From: Kluyvera genomosp. 3
GTDB lineage: Bacteria; Pseudomonadota; Gammaproteobacteria; Enterobacterales; Enterobacteriaceae
Direction: 5' to 3'
DNA length: 64,000 nucleotides
Assembly (NCBI GenBank): GCA_002211745.1
Contig: CP022114.1
Location: 1,830,645-1,894,644 of the forward strand
Part shown: piece by piece, positions 29,592 through 39,323 of the stretch
How the letters are laid out: every line of letters starts with the position of its first letter
Position numbering within the stretch: position 1 is the first letter of the stretch
Notes under the pieces: generated by a model
Told to the model about the DNA's origin: nothing
The model's database searches: none
The model's input: only the letters and a program-made list of their open reading frames with translations
Translations under genes and position numbers: made by a program

Positions 29592-30389
29592 TTAGTGTAC
29601 TGCCGGGGGATTTTCATCCTGCTGGCTATTATCTCGTAACCGCTGTAACGGGTCCTGGCCATAGAAACCGCAAAAACGTTGCCACAGCGCCGGGAAGCGT
29701 GGAGCGAAAAGTTCAGGCGCGCTGAAAAAGTACTCCGAAAGTACCGCAAAACATTCTGCCGGGTCGGTCGCGGCGTAGGCATCGATGCTGGCGGCGTTTT
29801 CGCCAACTAAATCAATCTCGTCCTGGATATTATTCATGGCGGCATGCAGGTCGTGTTCCCAACCCGCCACTTCACGCAGCGGAATAAACGGCACGCCGCT
29901 GGCGCGGTCACCGTTGCGCGTATCGAGCTTATGCGCGACTTCATGAATAATCAGGTTAAAACCGGAGGCATCGAAGGAATCCTGAATATCGAGCCAGTTG
30001 AGTACGATCGGCCCCTGTTGCCAGCTTTGCCCGGACTGAACTATCCGCTGGTTGTGCACCAGCCCAATATCATCCTCCCATTCGTCGTCGACAATAAACG
30101 GGGCGGGGTAAATGAGAATTTCATGGAAACCGTCGAGCCACTCTAAGCCAAGCTCCATGACCGGCAGGCAGAACAGCAGCGCAATACGCGCTTCGGTGAT
30201 CGGTTCAACGGTTAGCCCCTGTAAAAACACCATCCGCTTTTGCTGGAGGAATCGATCGGCAAGCTGGACCAGCTTCACCTGCTCGTCCGTAGACAGATTG
30301 GCTAACAGCGGGATCGCCAGGGCCTGCGCCCACGGCAAATCAGCTTTATCGGCAGTGTCACTCGCTTTCCAGGGCCATTTAATCATCAT
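29592..30389 (-). CDS. mtfA: MtfA peptidase (Mlc titration factor)
   Basis: Cytosolic zinc metallopeptidase that binds and inactivates the glucose repressor Mlc, so linking to ptsG control. The zinc motif HEVAH lies in [17 protein letters not shown], and the downstream glutamate ligand region is in [14 protein letters not shown]. It has 265 aa, equal in length to E. coli MtfA, with an intact frame. Located between tRNA-Asn and serU as in E. coli. Confidence 0.96.
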   Translation of the reverse strand: MMIKWPWKASDTADKADLPWAQALAIPLLANLSTDEQVKLVQLADRFLQQKRMVFLQGLTVEPITEARIALLFCLPVMELGLEWLDGFHEILIYPAPFIVDDEWEDDIGLVHNQRIVQSGQSWQQGPIVLNWLDIQDSFDASGFNLIIHEVAHKLDTRNGDRASGVPFIPLREVAGWEHDLHAAMNNIQDEIDLVGENAASIDAYAATDPAECFAVLSEYFFSAPELFAPRFPALWQRFCGFYGQDPLQRLRDNSQQDENPPAVH

Positions 30390-30479
30390 TCTGCTCGTAA
30401 ACTCGTCACTTGAACGTAATTGAAGAGACTGGGTCTGTTAAAATGCCAAAATTCCTGGCATGATGGCAACCATCAAAAC

Positions 30480-30567
30480 GGAGAGATGCCGGAGCGGCTG
30501 AACGGACCGGTCTCGAAAACCGGAGTAGGGGCAACTCTACCGGGGTTCAAATCCCCTCTCTCCGCCA
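30480..30567 (+). tRNA. serU: tRNA-Ser (CGA), T-arm short by two bases
   Basis: Class II tRNA with acceptor GGAGAGA / TCTCTCC, anticodon loop TCTCGAAAA (CGA) and a long variable arm. It is otherwise as in E. coli serU. The T-stem reads GGGG (30542-30545) and CCCC (30553-30556), where five of each are expected, so the copy is 88 rather than 90 nt. A functional tRNA would keep a five-pair T-stem. This fits the run-shortening errors seen in genes throughout the window. Confidence 0.93.
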
Positions 30568-30796
30568 CTATTCAAGCACTTACGTCGTTTCATTTCAGTG
30601 ACTGAAATCCCACTGAGAAAATCCTTCGAGAAAACAATGCACCGGAAACGCTTCCCGGCGCGTATCCATTTTACCTCTTTTTGTTCGATGTCGGGCTGGT
30701 CCTCATCTCGCGAGCATACACTCATAAGTACCTTCCTGAATGGAAACAGAACATTGGGGCGAGGTTAATATGGATTGCGTTTTAAATGAGCTAATA

Positions 30797-30820
30797 AAAA
30801 GCTGCCCGTAGGCAGCTTTT
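30797..30820 (-). terminator. Terminator of alkylsulfatase 1
   Basis: Stem AAAAGCTGCC / GGCAGCTTTT with loop CGTA, followed on the minus strand by a T run. It lies 15 bases past the alkylsulfatase stop. The 230 bases from serU to here hold no gene I can support. Confidence 0.85.
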
Positions 30821-30834
30821 AAACACCTCAAGCA

Positions 30835-32811
30835 TTACGGCGTGACGATATTGAACCAGAATTCAAATTTGTCCATGTAGCCCAGCATCTCATCAAGCTT
30901 AGCACCGTTGCCGGTGACCTTAACTTCACCTTTCTCTTCAGCCTGCTTGAGCGTTTCTTCTTTCAGGATGATCTTATTTAGCGTCGCGCGGTCGAGCGCG
31001 ATGGTTGCATCGGCATCTTTCGCTTCTGCGTTCGCCGTGTGGTTCAGCACGCCGTTTTCCAGCTCCAGCTTGTATTTACCGCCATCGCTGCCAAGGTCAA
31101 TGTTAAACACCGACTTCGCTGTGCCGGCTTTCTCGCCGTTAATATGGACCGCCAGATAGTCGAAGAACATCTCTGGTGTCATCGCGCGCACGGTATCCGG
31201 ACTGGCCGTATTTGGCGTAGGTCCTTTCACCACGCCGTTACGCAATTCCTGCGCGCCGGTCAGATAGAAGTTACGCCACGGGCCAGATTCTGCCTGATAA
31301 CCCAGCTGTTCCAGCGCATCCGCTTCAAGATTACGCGCGTCCTGGTTATTCGGGTCGGCAAACACAATTTTGCTGACAACCTGAGCCACCCAACGGTAGT
31401 TGCCCTGATCGAAGTCCTCTTTGGCTTTCTTCATGATGGCGTCTGCACCGCCCATATAATCAACGAACTTCTTCGCCGCTTCTTCAGGCGGCAGTTCATC
31501 GAGGGTGGCTGGGTTGCCATCGAACCAGCCAAGGTACAGAACATATGTCGCCTTCACGTCATGACTCACGGAGCCATAGTAACCACGGTTCGCCCAGGTG
31601 TGTGCCAGGCTATCCGGCAGCTTGAAGTTGGCGGCAATTTCATCACGGGTGAGGCCCTGGTTAGCCATGCGCAACGTCTGGTCGTTGATATAACGATAGA
31701 GGTCTCGCTGGCTCTTCAGCAGGTTGACCACATTTTCGTTGCCCCAGGTCGGCCAGTGGTGTTGGGCCATAATGATTTCAGCTTTGTCGCCCCAGCGAAC
31801 AATCGCTTCGTTGATGTACTTAGACCACGGTAACGGCTCACGAATTTTCGCGCCGCGCAGAGAGTAAGTGTTGTGCAGGGTGTGGGTTACGTCTTCCGCA
31901 GACTCGATGAGTTTTTTCTCTTCGATATACCACAACATTTCAGACGGAGCTTCAGAACCCGGCGCCAGCATGAAGTCGTAGGTCAGGCCATCAATCACTT
32001 CTTTCTGGCCATCTTTGTCGATGATATTGGTGGGGGCAATCAGGGTAACCGTACCCGCTGAGGTCGTGGTACCGAGACCCGCGCCAACCTGTCCCTTCGC
32101 GTCAGGTTTCAGCAGGTTGCCGTACATGTAGCTGGCACGACGGCTCATAACGTTACCGGCCATGATATTTTCCGCCACCGCGGCTTCCATAAAGCCTGCC
32201 GGCGCATACACCTTCACTTTACCGGATTTCACATCGGCTTCATCCACGACGCCGCGTACGCCACCATAGTGGTCAACGTGGCTGTGGGTGTAAATAATCG
32301 CGACAACCGGTTTTTTACCGCGATTTTTGTAGTACAGGTCCATCCCGACTTTGGCGGTTTCGGCAGAGACCAGCGGGTCAACGACCGTAATGCCTTCTTT
32401 ACCTTCGATGATGGTCATATTGGAGAGGTCGAGGTTACGGATCTGGTAGACGCCGTCTGTCACTTCAAACAGGCCGCTGATGTTAATCAGCTGAGACTGG
32501 CGCCACAGGCTCGGGTTGACGGTATCGGGGGCCTTTTCACCTTCTTTGATAAACGCATACTGCTGCGGATCCCAGATGACGTTACCTTGTTCGCCTTTGA
32601 TAACGTCAGTTGGCAGTGCGGCAATAAAGCCCTTATGCGCATTAGTAAAATCAGTATTGTCAGAGAATGGTAATTGGTTATACAGCGCGTCGTTGGCTTT
32701 TTGGGTGGTGTCGGTTGCATCTTTGGGGGTGATATCAGCATAAGCTGGCAGAATGACCGTTGACATCAGCCCGGCGAGCGCCAGACTTTTGACAATAAGC
32801 TTCAGTTTCAT
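30835..32811 (-). CDS. Periplasmic alkylsulfatase 1 (SdsA1/YjcS type, metallo-beta-lactamase fold)
   Basis: Class III alkylsulfatase that hydrolyses primary alkyl sulfates such as dodecyl sulfate to the alcohol and sulfate. It has a signal peptide (MKLKLIVKSLALAGLMSTVILPAYA) and an N-terminal metallo-beta-lactamase domain with the zinc motif THSHVDHYGG; more zinc ligands lie near SAEDVTHTLHNTYSL. A helical dimerisation domain follows, then a C-terminal SCP2-like domain (GEVKVTGNGAKLDEMLGYMD). It is 658 aa, close to E. coli YjcS (661), with an intact frame. A near-duplicate lies at 37285 in opposite orientation. Confidence 0.92.
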   Translation of the reverse strand: MKLKLIVKSLALAGLMSTVILPAYADITPKDATDTTQKANDALYNQLPFSDNTDFTNAHKGFIAALPTDVIKGEQGNVIWDPQQYAFIKEGEKAPDTVNPSLWRQSQLINISGLFEVTDGVYQIRNLDLSNMTIIEGKEGITVVDPLVSAETAKVGMDLYYKNRGKKPVVAIIYTHSHVDHYGGVRGVVDEADVKSGKVKVYAPAGFMEAAVAENIMAGNVMSRRASYMYGNLLKPDAKGQVGAGLGTTTSAGTVTLIAPTNIIDKDGQKEVIDGLTYDFMLAPGSEAPSEMLWYIEEKKLIESAEDVTHTLHNTYSLRGAKIREPLPWSKYINEAIVRWGDKAEIIMAQHHWPTWGNENVVNLLKSQRDLYRYINDQTLRMANQGLTRDEIAANFKLPDSLAHTWANRGYYGSVSHDVKATYVLYLGWFDGNPATLDELPPEEAAKKFVDYMGGADAIMKKAKEDFDQGNYRWVAQVVSKIVFADPNNQDARNLEADALEQLGYQAESGPWRNFYLTGAQELRNGVVKGPTPNTASPDTVRAMTPEMFFDYLAVHINGEKAGTAKSVFNIDLGSDGGKYKLELENGVLNHTANAEAKDADATIALDRATLNKIILKEETLKQAEEKGEVKVTGNGAKLDEMLGYMDKFEFWFNIVTP

Positions 32812-33279
32812 TGGAACCCTCTTTGACTTGTTGGACCAGGTAATACCTTTATGATGGTAACGTCTTAATACATTTACAGAATTTATGTGGATATTTTCAT
32901 TTAAACGATAACCTTTTTTTTACATTTAGCAATACTACACCTTCAAATATTTGGTCTAACTTGGTAATAATTTTATTTTTTATAATGAAATACTTATGAT
33001 GCGCACAATGTATTGATATTACTCAATTTTATTGGTTTTTTGATGGGTTCTTTAAAATTTGACTGATTTCAATTTTGCTGCTAACAGTGTGAGTGTAAAA
33101 AGCTCGGAAATATTAATTGAATTAACTCCATTGCACGGAGTTAACGAGTTGTTAATGCTTTCTTTGCTGTCGGTGGTGAGGGATTGTAAGGCGGAAGGGA
33201 GAAAAATAGTCTCTTTAATATTATTTTAAAAAAGAGACTGTTAACAATGTTATTAATTTTATTGAGGTATTATTGCGAA
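32812..33279. other. Intergenic region between alkylsulfatase 1 and the FadL-like gene
   Basis: 468 bases, strongly AT-rich. It holds the leader and ribosome-binding site (AGAGGG) of alkylsulfatase 1 and the downstream side of the FadL-like gene. A weak inverted repeat (ctccattgcacggag, about 33127-33141) may end nothing. No gene is supported. Confidence 0.4.
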
Positions 33280-34467
33280 TCAGAATTGATAGCTGTAATT
33301 CACGCTGGCAAACCAAAGCCACGGGTTGTTATATTCTCCTTCAAAGGCAGCTGACTTAACCTGAGATGACTGCATATGCAAATAGGCAAGCGCAAATCCC
33401 ACATTGCTGGCATGCGTAATCTGATATTGCGCACCCGTAGCAAAGCGCCATTCGTCCCCGGTCGGTAATGAGAGCGCGACGTCACTTTGCGATTTATAGG
33501 GAGTGCTGTCAAAGGCAACGCCAGCGTTAATCCGCCATTGTTCATTGGGCCGGTACTGAACGCCGACAGCGGTATGCCAGGTATCCTTCAGACGATTGTT
33601 TCGATCGTTTGTGTTGCCGTTGACTGAAACCTGCGGGCTGCCGAACTGGCTCCAGTCCTGCCAGCCCAGATCGCCCATCACCGACCATTGCTTGTCGATA
33701 TCATGCACCAGGCTCATCATCAGTTGCTGCGGTGCGTGAACCTGTGCTGAAATCGGCAAGTCATACTCAACGTTTGGCAGGTTAGGGAAACGTGCCTTGC
33801 CGTCGATATTAAAGTGATAATCCGTTTTGCTGGTCCAGGTCATACCCGCCCGAGTCTGATCGGTTAATTCTATGAGCAGGCCCAGGCGGTAGTTCATCGC
33901 CCAGTCATGATCATTTTGTTTTTCGTCATTACCATCCACGTTACGAGTCAACGACAAAAAACCATAATTCAGCCCGGTTGCTGCACCAACGGAGACTTTA
34001 TCACTCAATTTCCAGGCAATACCTGGACTGAGCGTCATGGCGACCATAGTGCTTTTTTTGATCAGGCGATCGCCCGCCCAGTTTCCAAAATCGATACCTA
34101 GACCATAATTGCCGTAAAGGCCTAAGCCGGCAGTCACTGTATCGCTCAGGCGCTGTGTGTAAAACATGCTGGCGTTGGGGAAGAGTTTCATGACGTTGCC
34201 CGGGCTTTGGCGTCCCGCGGACTCATCATCCAGTGAATAGGGGATATCTCCACCCATGGCCTGTAATCCGCCGGTAACCATATGATCCGGTAAGTGAGTC
34301 ATACCCGCTGGGTTTGTAAGTAGCGTTGAAGCATCCTGAGCACGTGCTGCCTGACCTGCTCCAGCCAATGCAGCATCTTCTGTACCAATCTCATAAAAGT
34401 AGAGAGCACTTGCGTGGCTTAATGACGAAAAAAGTAACCCAGAGCCGAGAATTAGATTTTTATTCAT
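33280..34467 (-). CDS. FadL/OmpP1/TodX-family outer-membrane channel for hydrophobic compounds
   Basis: Outer-membrane barrel that takes up hydrophobic molecules by lateral diffusion. A signal peptide (to SLSHASA) is followed by the N-terminal hatch (ALYFYEIGTEDAALAGAGQAARAQDASTLLTNPAGM), where NPAGM is the family signature. The barrel ends in phenylalanine (VNYSYQF). It has 395 aa and an intact frame. Lying between two alkylsulfatases, it may admit long-chain alkyl sulfates to the periplasm; that role is inference. Confidence 0.88.
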   Translation of the reverse strand: MNKNLILGSGLLFSSLSHASALYFYEIGTEDAALAGAGQAARAQDASTLLTNPAGMTHLPDHMVTGGLQAMGGDIPYSLDDESAGRQSPGNVMKLFPNASMFYTQRLSDTVTAGLGLYGNYGLGIDFGNWAGDRLIKKSTMVAMTLSPGIAWKLSDKVSVGAATGLNYGFLSLTRNVDGNDEKQNDHDWAMNYRLGLLIELTDQTRAGMTWTSKTDYHFNIDGKARFPNLPNVEYDLPISAQVHAPQQLMMSLVHDIDKQWSVMGDLGWQDWSQFGSPQVSVNGNTNDRNNRLKDTWHTAVGVQYRPNEQWRINAGVAFDSTPYKSQSDVALSLPTGDEWRFATGAQYQITHASNVGFALAYLHMQSSQVKSAAFEGEYNNPWLWFASVNYSYQF

Positions 34468-34877
34468 TCCATTACCTTCAATGAGTTGTAGTGAGAATTA
34501 ATCGTCTGTTGTTTGAAAAGCTGGCATTAGCTGACGGCCTATAAAACTATAGAACTGCTTTTCAAATCGTGGAGGAGGATCATCGATGGTACGGATTCTG
34601 AGGGAATTTGTTGATATGTTGTTTGTGTAAAAGTAGAAACAAAAAAGCTTGTGTTAGCGGTTTTTTGTCAATCGGGTGTTGTGCTTCTCTGGCATATAAT
34701 CTTTTGTTTTGTATTTTCATCTGGCGCAGCCTGGTATTACTGCTCTTAATGATCGCTTTTGCCTGCTGATTTTGTTCGTGGCAGTTTTTCTTTGCTAAGA
34801 TTTTTGGGCTGCGGATTTTCTGATGCCGCGGTCATCGAACGAAACGTTTAAAATAACCTATGGTCGGGTGAGCAAAG
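34468..34877. other. Divergent promoter region, FadL-like gene and lpxO
   Basis: 410 bases, AT-rich, between divergent genes. Only ribosome-binding sites are clear (GAAGG before the FadL-like ATG; GGGTGAG before lpxO). I recognise no named operator. Confidence 0.4.
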
Positions 34878-35780
34878 ATGAAGTACATCATTCTGCTGAT
34901 AATTATTATTTCCGTGCTCTATGTGCATTTCCGGGGAAAGGTGCGGTTTCGCTTCTGGCGCCAGCTTTCCGATCATTCGACGTTCACTGCACCGTTGAAT
35001 GGTTTTATGTATCTTTTCTCGCGCGTCGACAATACGCCATATCTCCGCCCAGAATCGTTTCCCGAGCTTGCTGTATTACAGGAAAACTGGGAAGTGATTC
35101 GTGATGAAGGGGTCCATCTGCAAAATATGGAGAAAATTAAAGCGGCCGAAAAATACAATGACGCTGGCTTTAACTCATTTTTTAAAACCGGATGGAAACG
35201 TTTCTACCTGAAATGGTATGAGGAGGCGCATCCGTCGGCCAGCACACTGTGCCCGAGAACCACCGAACTGTTGCGTAGCATTCCTTCCGTAAAGGCGGCG
35301 ATGTTTGCCACGCTCCCCGACGGTAGTCGCTTACCGCGTCACCGCGACCCTTACGCAGGCTCATTGCGTTTCCACCTGGGGCTGTTGACGCCCAATGACG
35401 ATCGTTGCTTTATTGAGGTCGACGGCGAACGCTATAGCTGGCGTGATGGTGAAGGGGTTCTGTTTGATGAAACCTATATACACTACGCAGAAAATACAAG
35501 CGGTGAGAATCGCCTGATTTTGTTCTGCGATATTGAGCGTCCTATGCGTTACCGCTGGGCGCAAAGGGTAAACCATTGGCTGGGACGCAATTTAATGAGT
35601 GCGGCGGTAGCGCCGAATGACGTCGGCGACCGTATCGGCGGCATTAATCGTAGTTTTCGTTATATTTATCAGATTCGTATTGTGGGAAAACGGCTGAAAA
35701 AATGGAATAAGGCGGTGTACTACATCGTTAAATGGGCGCTGTTTGCGGGGATCGCGGTACTTATCTGGCGAGCATTTTGA
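34878..35780 (+). CDS. lpxO: LpxO-like Fe(II)/2-oxoglutarate lipid A hydroxylase
   Basis: Inner-membrane dioxygenase of the aspartyl/asparaginyl beta-hydroxylase family; LpxO adds a 2-hydroxyl to the secondary myristate of lipid A. It is 300 aa with an N-terminal helix (YIILLIIIISVLYVHF), iron ligands in RHRDPYAGSLRFHLGL and ETYIHYAENTS, and a C-terminal helix. Length and layout match Salmonella/Klebsiella LpxO. The frame is intact. A related family member with another substrate cannot be excluded. Confidence 0.85.
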   Translation: MKYIILLIIIISVLYVHFRGKVRFRFWRQLSDHSTFTAPLNGFMYLFSRVDNTPYLRPESFPELAVLQENWEVIRDEGVHLQNMEKIKAAEKYNDAGFNSFFKTGWKRFYLKWYEEAHPSASTLCPRTTELLRSIPSVKAAMFATLPDGSRLPRHRDPYAGSLRFHLGLLTPNDDRCFIEVDGERYSWRDGEGVLFDETYIHYAENTSGENRLILFCDIERPMRYRWAQRVNHWLGRNLMSAAVAPNDVGDRIGGINRSFRYIYQIRIVGKRLKKWNKAVYYIVKWALFAGIAVLIWRAF

Positions 35781-35963
35781 GTCGGTGGCCCTGGTCGCCG
35801 TTTCCATAATGATAGGCCAGGGAATTGCTTTCTTTGTTTAGATTTAAACAAAGTTGCGGTTTATCGCGGGTTCGGGATATGCGTAAATGCTTAATTGTGC
35901 AATTTTTACGGACATCCTGTTGCGCTCTATAATCTTAGGGAATGGAACTAATCAGGTATTTCT

Positions 35964-36593
35964 ATGCATATTTTACCGCCTATCCGCCCGGAACAAAGTA
36001 TCCAGCGTTTGACGGCACTGCTTGAGCCGATTGCCGAAAAAATGAAGGTTGTGCCGCGAAAGCGCATGACCTGGACATACAAAAACCAGCCCCAGCTGTA
36101 CCTGTTTCTGCAAGGTGAGCTGTCAATCCTCAGGGCTTCCGACGGGCTCTTGATTGTCTCCGTTTATGACCCGCACCTGTTTGGCATTGCCGAAATGATC
36201 CAGCCCGTACGGGGCCATTTGCTGCGTGCCGAAACCGAGTCCACGATCCTGCGCGTCGATGCAAACACCGCGATGGAGATGTTTCGTCAGCACGGGGTCT
36301 GGGAAGACGTTGCCGCGCTGCTGTCTTACCACACTGCCTATCTTTTTTATCGCGATGCGCTGGTGGTTCAGCAGCGGACCTACTCGGTGATTCGTAACCA
36401 TTTGCTGGATATGAGCCAACTGCCGGAAGAGATGCGTATGCGCGTATCTATTCTTGATTATATTCAGGAACGTACGCACCTGTCGCGCAGTAGCATATTA
36501 AACGTGCTATCAGCATTGAAGAGCGGCCACTATATAACGTTTAAACGTGGCGGCTATCTTATGGAACTGCATAATTTACCGGAACGCTTTTAA
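35964..36593 (+). CDS. IprA/YaiV-like winged-helix regulator
   Basis: Cytosolic regulator of 209 aa with a cyclic-nucleotide-binding-like N-terminal fold (LYLFLQGELSILRASDGLLI) and a C-terminal helix-turn-helix (LDYIQERTHLSRSSILNVLSALKSGHY). It resembles E. coli YaiV/IprA, an inhibitor of peroxide resistance, but is clearly diverged. It does not carry the Crp cAMP-binding residues. It could control neighbouring alkylsulfatase or lipid genes; there is no direct evidence. Confidence 0.72.
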   Translation: MHILPPIRPEQSIQRLTALLEPIAEKMKVVPRKRMTWTYKNQPQLYLFLQGELSILRASDGLLIVSVYDPHLFGIAEMIQPVRGHLLRAETESTILRVDANTAMEMFRQHGVWEDVAALLSYHTAYLFYRDALVVQQRTYSVIRNHLLDMSQLPEEMRMRVSILDYIQERTHLSRSSILNVLSALKSGHYITFKRGGYLMELHNLPERF

Positions 36594-36612
36594 TAAGACG
36601 TTCCTCCTAAAG

Positions 36613-36647
36613 ATTAAAGGCTACCGCCTCAGACGGTAGCCTTTAAT
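36613..36647. terminator. Bidirectional terminator
   Basis: Perfect 14-bp stem ATTAAAGGCTACCG / CGGTAGCCTTTAAT, 7-nt loop, between the convergent regulator and lipoprotein genes. Confidence 0.85.
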
Positions 36648-37030
36648 CATACCTCGGTAAGTGGTCGAAGGACCTCATTGACTTGCTGTAATCCAGCCGC
36701 GTTCTGCTCCTTCATATAAAGGTTGTTCATCAGTCGAATTTGATCAAGTTTTGATAGAGAGATATAAACCTGATGTGCCTGACTGTGCTCGTCAAATATT
36801 TCCGCCGTTTTCACATTCAGCAGATAGTCCGTCTTCAGATTCAGCGTTGTATTATCAAGAATCGATTTATTCTGCTGATAGAGTGAACTCATTGCAGCAA
36901 CGTCAGCTGATGGCGAGCCATTTTGTACGACAGGAATTTGGATCGCGTCAATTTTCGTCAGCATGGCGGGAGGTTGTGAAGTGCAGCCCGCTAGCCAGAA
37001 TGTCAACACCATAAGCAGCAGTTTACGCAT
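36647..37030 (-). CDS. Small predicted lipoprotein of unknown function
   Basis: 127 aa. The signal peptide has a lipobox LAGC near residue 16 (MRKLLLMVLTFWLAGCTSQ), so it is lipid-modified. The remaining 110 residues are helical and polar, with a possible coiled coil (SSLYQQNKSILDNTTLNLK). I recognise no family. It is divergent from alkylsulfatase 2. Confidence 0.65.
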   Translation of the reverse strand: MRKLLLMVLTFWLAGCTSQPPAMLTKIDAIQIPVVQNGSPSADVAAMSSLYQQNKSILDNTTLNLKTDYLLNVKTAEIFDEHSQAHQVYISLSKLDQIRLMNNLYMKEQNAAGLQQVNEVLRPLTEV

Positions 37031-37284
37031 TAGTTATCCTGAGATAAATGAATATGCTGCTCATTATCTTTTTTCGCTGCGATATCGCGAGTGTTGATTT
37101 ATCCATTTTTAAATGATGCGAAGTCTTGACGTCCAAATTTAAATTTAAATGACTTATCTTTTCCTCTGTATCTCTGCCGGTGCTAGCTTAATGCCATTGT
37201 TATTTTCGTTAGATGTCACCTGCCGCCGATTATTTATATCAATATTTTCTTTCCTGTGCGGCGAAATGTAAAAACAGAGGTTTT

Positions 37285-39264
37285 ATGAAACTGAATAAAA
37301 TGGTTGGCTGGATGGCTATTGCCGGCGTGTGCTCAACATCCCTGATTTCTCTGCCTGTTATGGCACAGGAAATGGGAAACGATGCCACGGTACAGACCAA
37401 AACGAGCAATGACGCGCTGTACAAAACCCTGCCGTTCGCCGACCAGACCGACTTTATGAATGCGCATAAAGGTTTTATTGCTCCACTGCCACAGGAGTTG
37501 ATTAAAGGCGCAGCCGGCAACGTGGTATGGAATCCTCAGCAGTACAACTTCATCAAAGAGGGCGAGAAAGCACCGGATACCGTCAACCCGAGCCTGTGGC
37601 GTCAGTCTCAGTTGATCAACATCGGCGGCCTGTTTGAAGTCACCGACGGTGTCTACCAGATCCGTAACCTCGACCTCTCCAATATGACCATCATGGAAGG
37701 CAAAGAGGGGATCACGGTCATTGACCCATTGGTTTCCGCCGAAACGGCGAAAGTCGGGATGGACCTGTACTACAAAAATCGCGGTAAGAAGCCCGTTGTT
37801 GCGATTATCTATACCCACAGCCATGTGGATCACTACGGCGGCGTACGTGGCGTGGTGGATGAAGCCGACGTGAAATCCGGCAAGGTAAAAGTTTACGCGC
37901 CCGCAGGCTTTATGCAGGAAGCCGTGTCGGAAAACATTATGGCCGGGAATGCCATGAGCCGTCGTGCCAGCTACATGTACGGCAACCTGCTGAAGCCGGG
38001 GCCAAAGGTCAGGTGGGCGCAGGGCTGGGAACCACCACGTCCGCAGGGACCGTGACGTTAATTGAGCCGACTGATTACATTACCCACACCGGGCAAAAAG
38101 AGGTCATCGATGGCCTGACCTATGACTTTATGATGGCGCCAGGCTCGGAAGCACCTTCAGAAATGCTGTGGTATGTGGAAGAGAAGGGGATGATCGAAGC
38201 GGCGGAAGACGTGACACACACGCTACACAATACCTATTCATTGCGTGGGGCAAAAATTCGTGATCCGCTGGCGTGGTCGAAGTATGTCAATGATGTGATT
38301 GATCGCTGGGCGGTAAGGCGAAAATTATTATCGCTCAGCACCACTGGCCGACCTGGGGCAATGAGAACGTCGTTAAGTTGATGAAAAGTCAGCGCGATAT
38401 GTATCGTTATATCAACGACCAGACGTTACGTTTGGCTAACCAGGGCCTGACCCGCGATGAAATTGCTGCTAACTTCAAGCTGCCGTCGGGCCTGGCAAAC
38501 TCATGGGCCAGCCGCGGCTATTATGGCTCCGTGAGTCATGACGTGAAGGCGACCTACGTGTTTTACCTCGGTTGGTTTAATGGCAACCCGGCCACTCTCG
38601 ACGAGCTGGCACCGACCGATGCCGCGAAGAAATATGTCGATTATATGGGCGGTGCGGATGCCATTATGCAAAAAGCGAAAGCTGACTACGCGCAGGGGCA
38701 CTATCGCTGGGTGGCGCAGGTCACCAACCAAATCGTCTTCGCTGATCCGAGTAACCAGGCGGCACGTAATCTGGAGGCAGATGCGCTGGAACAGCTGGGT
38801 TATCAAGCTGAGTCAGGCCCGTGGCGTAACTTCTACCTGACCGGCGCGCAGGAACTGCGTAACGGCGTGGTGAAAGGACCTACGCCAAATACGGCCAGCC
38901 CGGATACCGTCAAGGCGATGTCGCCGGAGATGTTCTTCGACTATCTGGCGGTGCATATTAACGGCGAAAAGGCGGCCAACGCAAAAGCGGTGTTTAATGT
39001 CGATCTCGGCGGCGAGGGGGCAAATACAAGCTGGAGCTGGAAAACGGCGTGCTGAACCATAGTGCGAACGTTCAGGCCAGCAACCCGGACGCCACCATTG
39101 TGCTCAACCGCGAAACCCTCAACAAAATTATCCTGAAGCAAGAATCGCTGCAGCAGGCGGAAGCGCAGGGAGACGTACGTGTTACCGGCAATCATGCGAA
39201 GCTGGACGAGATGCTGAGCTATATGGATAAATTCGAATTCTGGTTCAATATGGTGACGCCATAA
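37285..39264 (+). CDS. Periplasmic alkylsulfatase 2, frame broken 3 times
   Basis: Close paralogue of the 30835 gene. It has a signal peptide (MKLNKMVGWMAIAGVCSTSL), the zinc motif THSHVDHYGG and a C-terminal SCP2-like domain (VRVTGNHAKLDEMLSYMD). From about residue 70 to 220 it differs from copy 1 at only a handful of residues; the N-terminal 50 residues and the promoter differ. One G is missing at each of 37998-38001, 38308-38310 and 39016-39020; restored length is 660 aa. The ATG at 37285 is chosen because it begins the signal peptide; an upstream in-frame ATG at 37213 would add an unlikely 24-residue leader. Confidence 0.9.
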
Positions 39265-39276
39265 GCGTTCAGGAGA

Positions 39277-39308
39277 GCCCGGACGAGGCGAGAACGCTGA
39301 TGCCGGGC
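39277..39308. repeat. REP-like hairpin after alkylsulfatase 2
   Basis: Imperfect palindrome with arms GCCCGG and CCGGGC enclosing CGAGGCG and CTGATG, in the style of enterobacterial REP units. It lies in the 59 bases between convergent genes and may act as a 3' end stabiliser or terminator. Confidence 0.4.
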
Positions 39309-39323
39309 ATTGACGATAGTCCG

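Noticed and set aside
30537-30725. 62-codon minus-strand frame beginning MSVCSRDEDQPDIEQ with a ribosome-site-like GAAGG
   Set aside because: Its last third lies antisense to the serU tRNA; I recognise no family and see no conserved context.
31039-31833. 264-codon frame antisense to alkylsulfatase 1
   Set aside because: Mirror of a strongly conserved gene; no motif or start signal.
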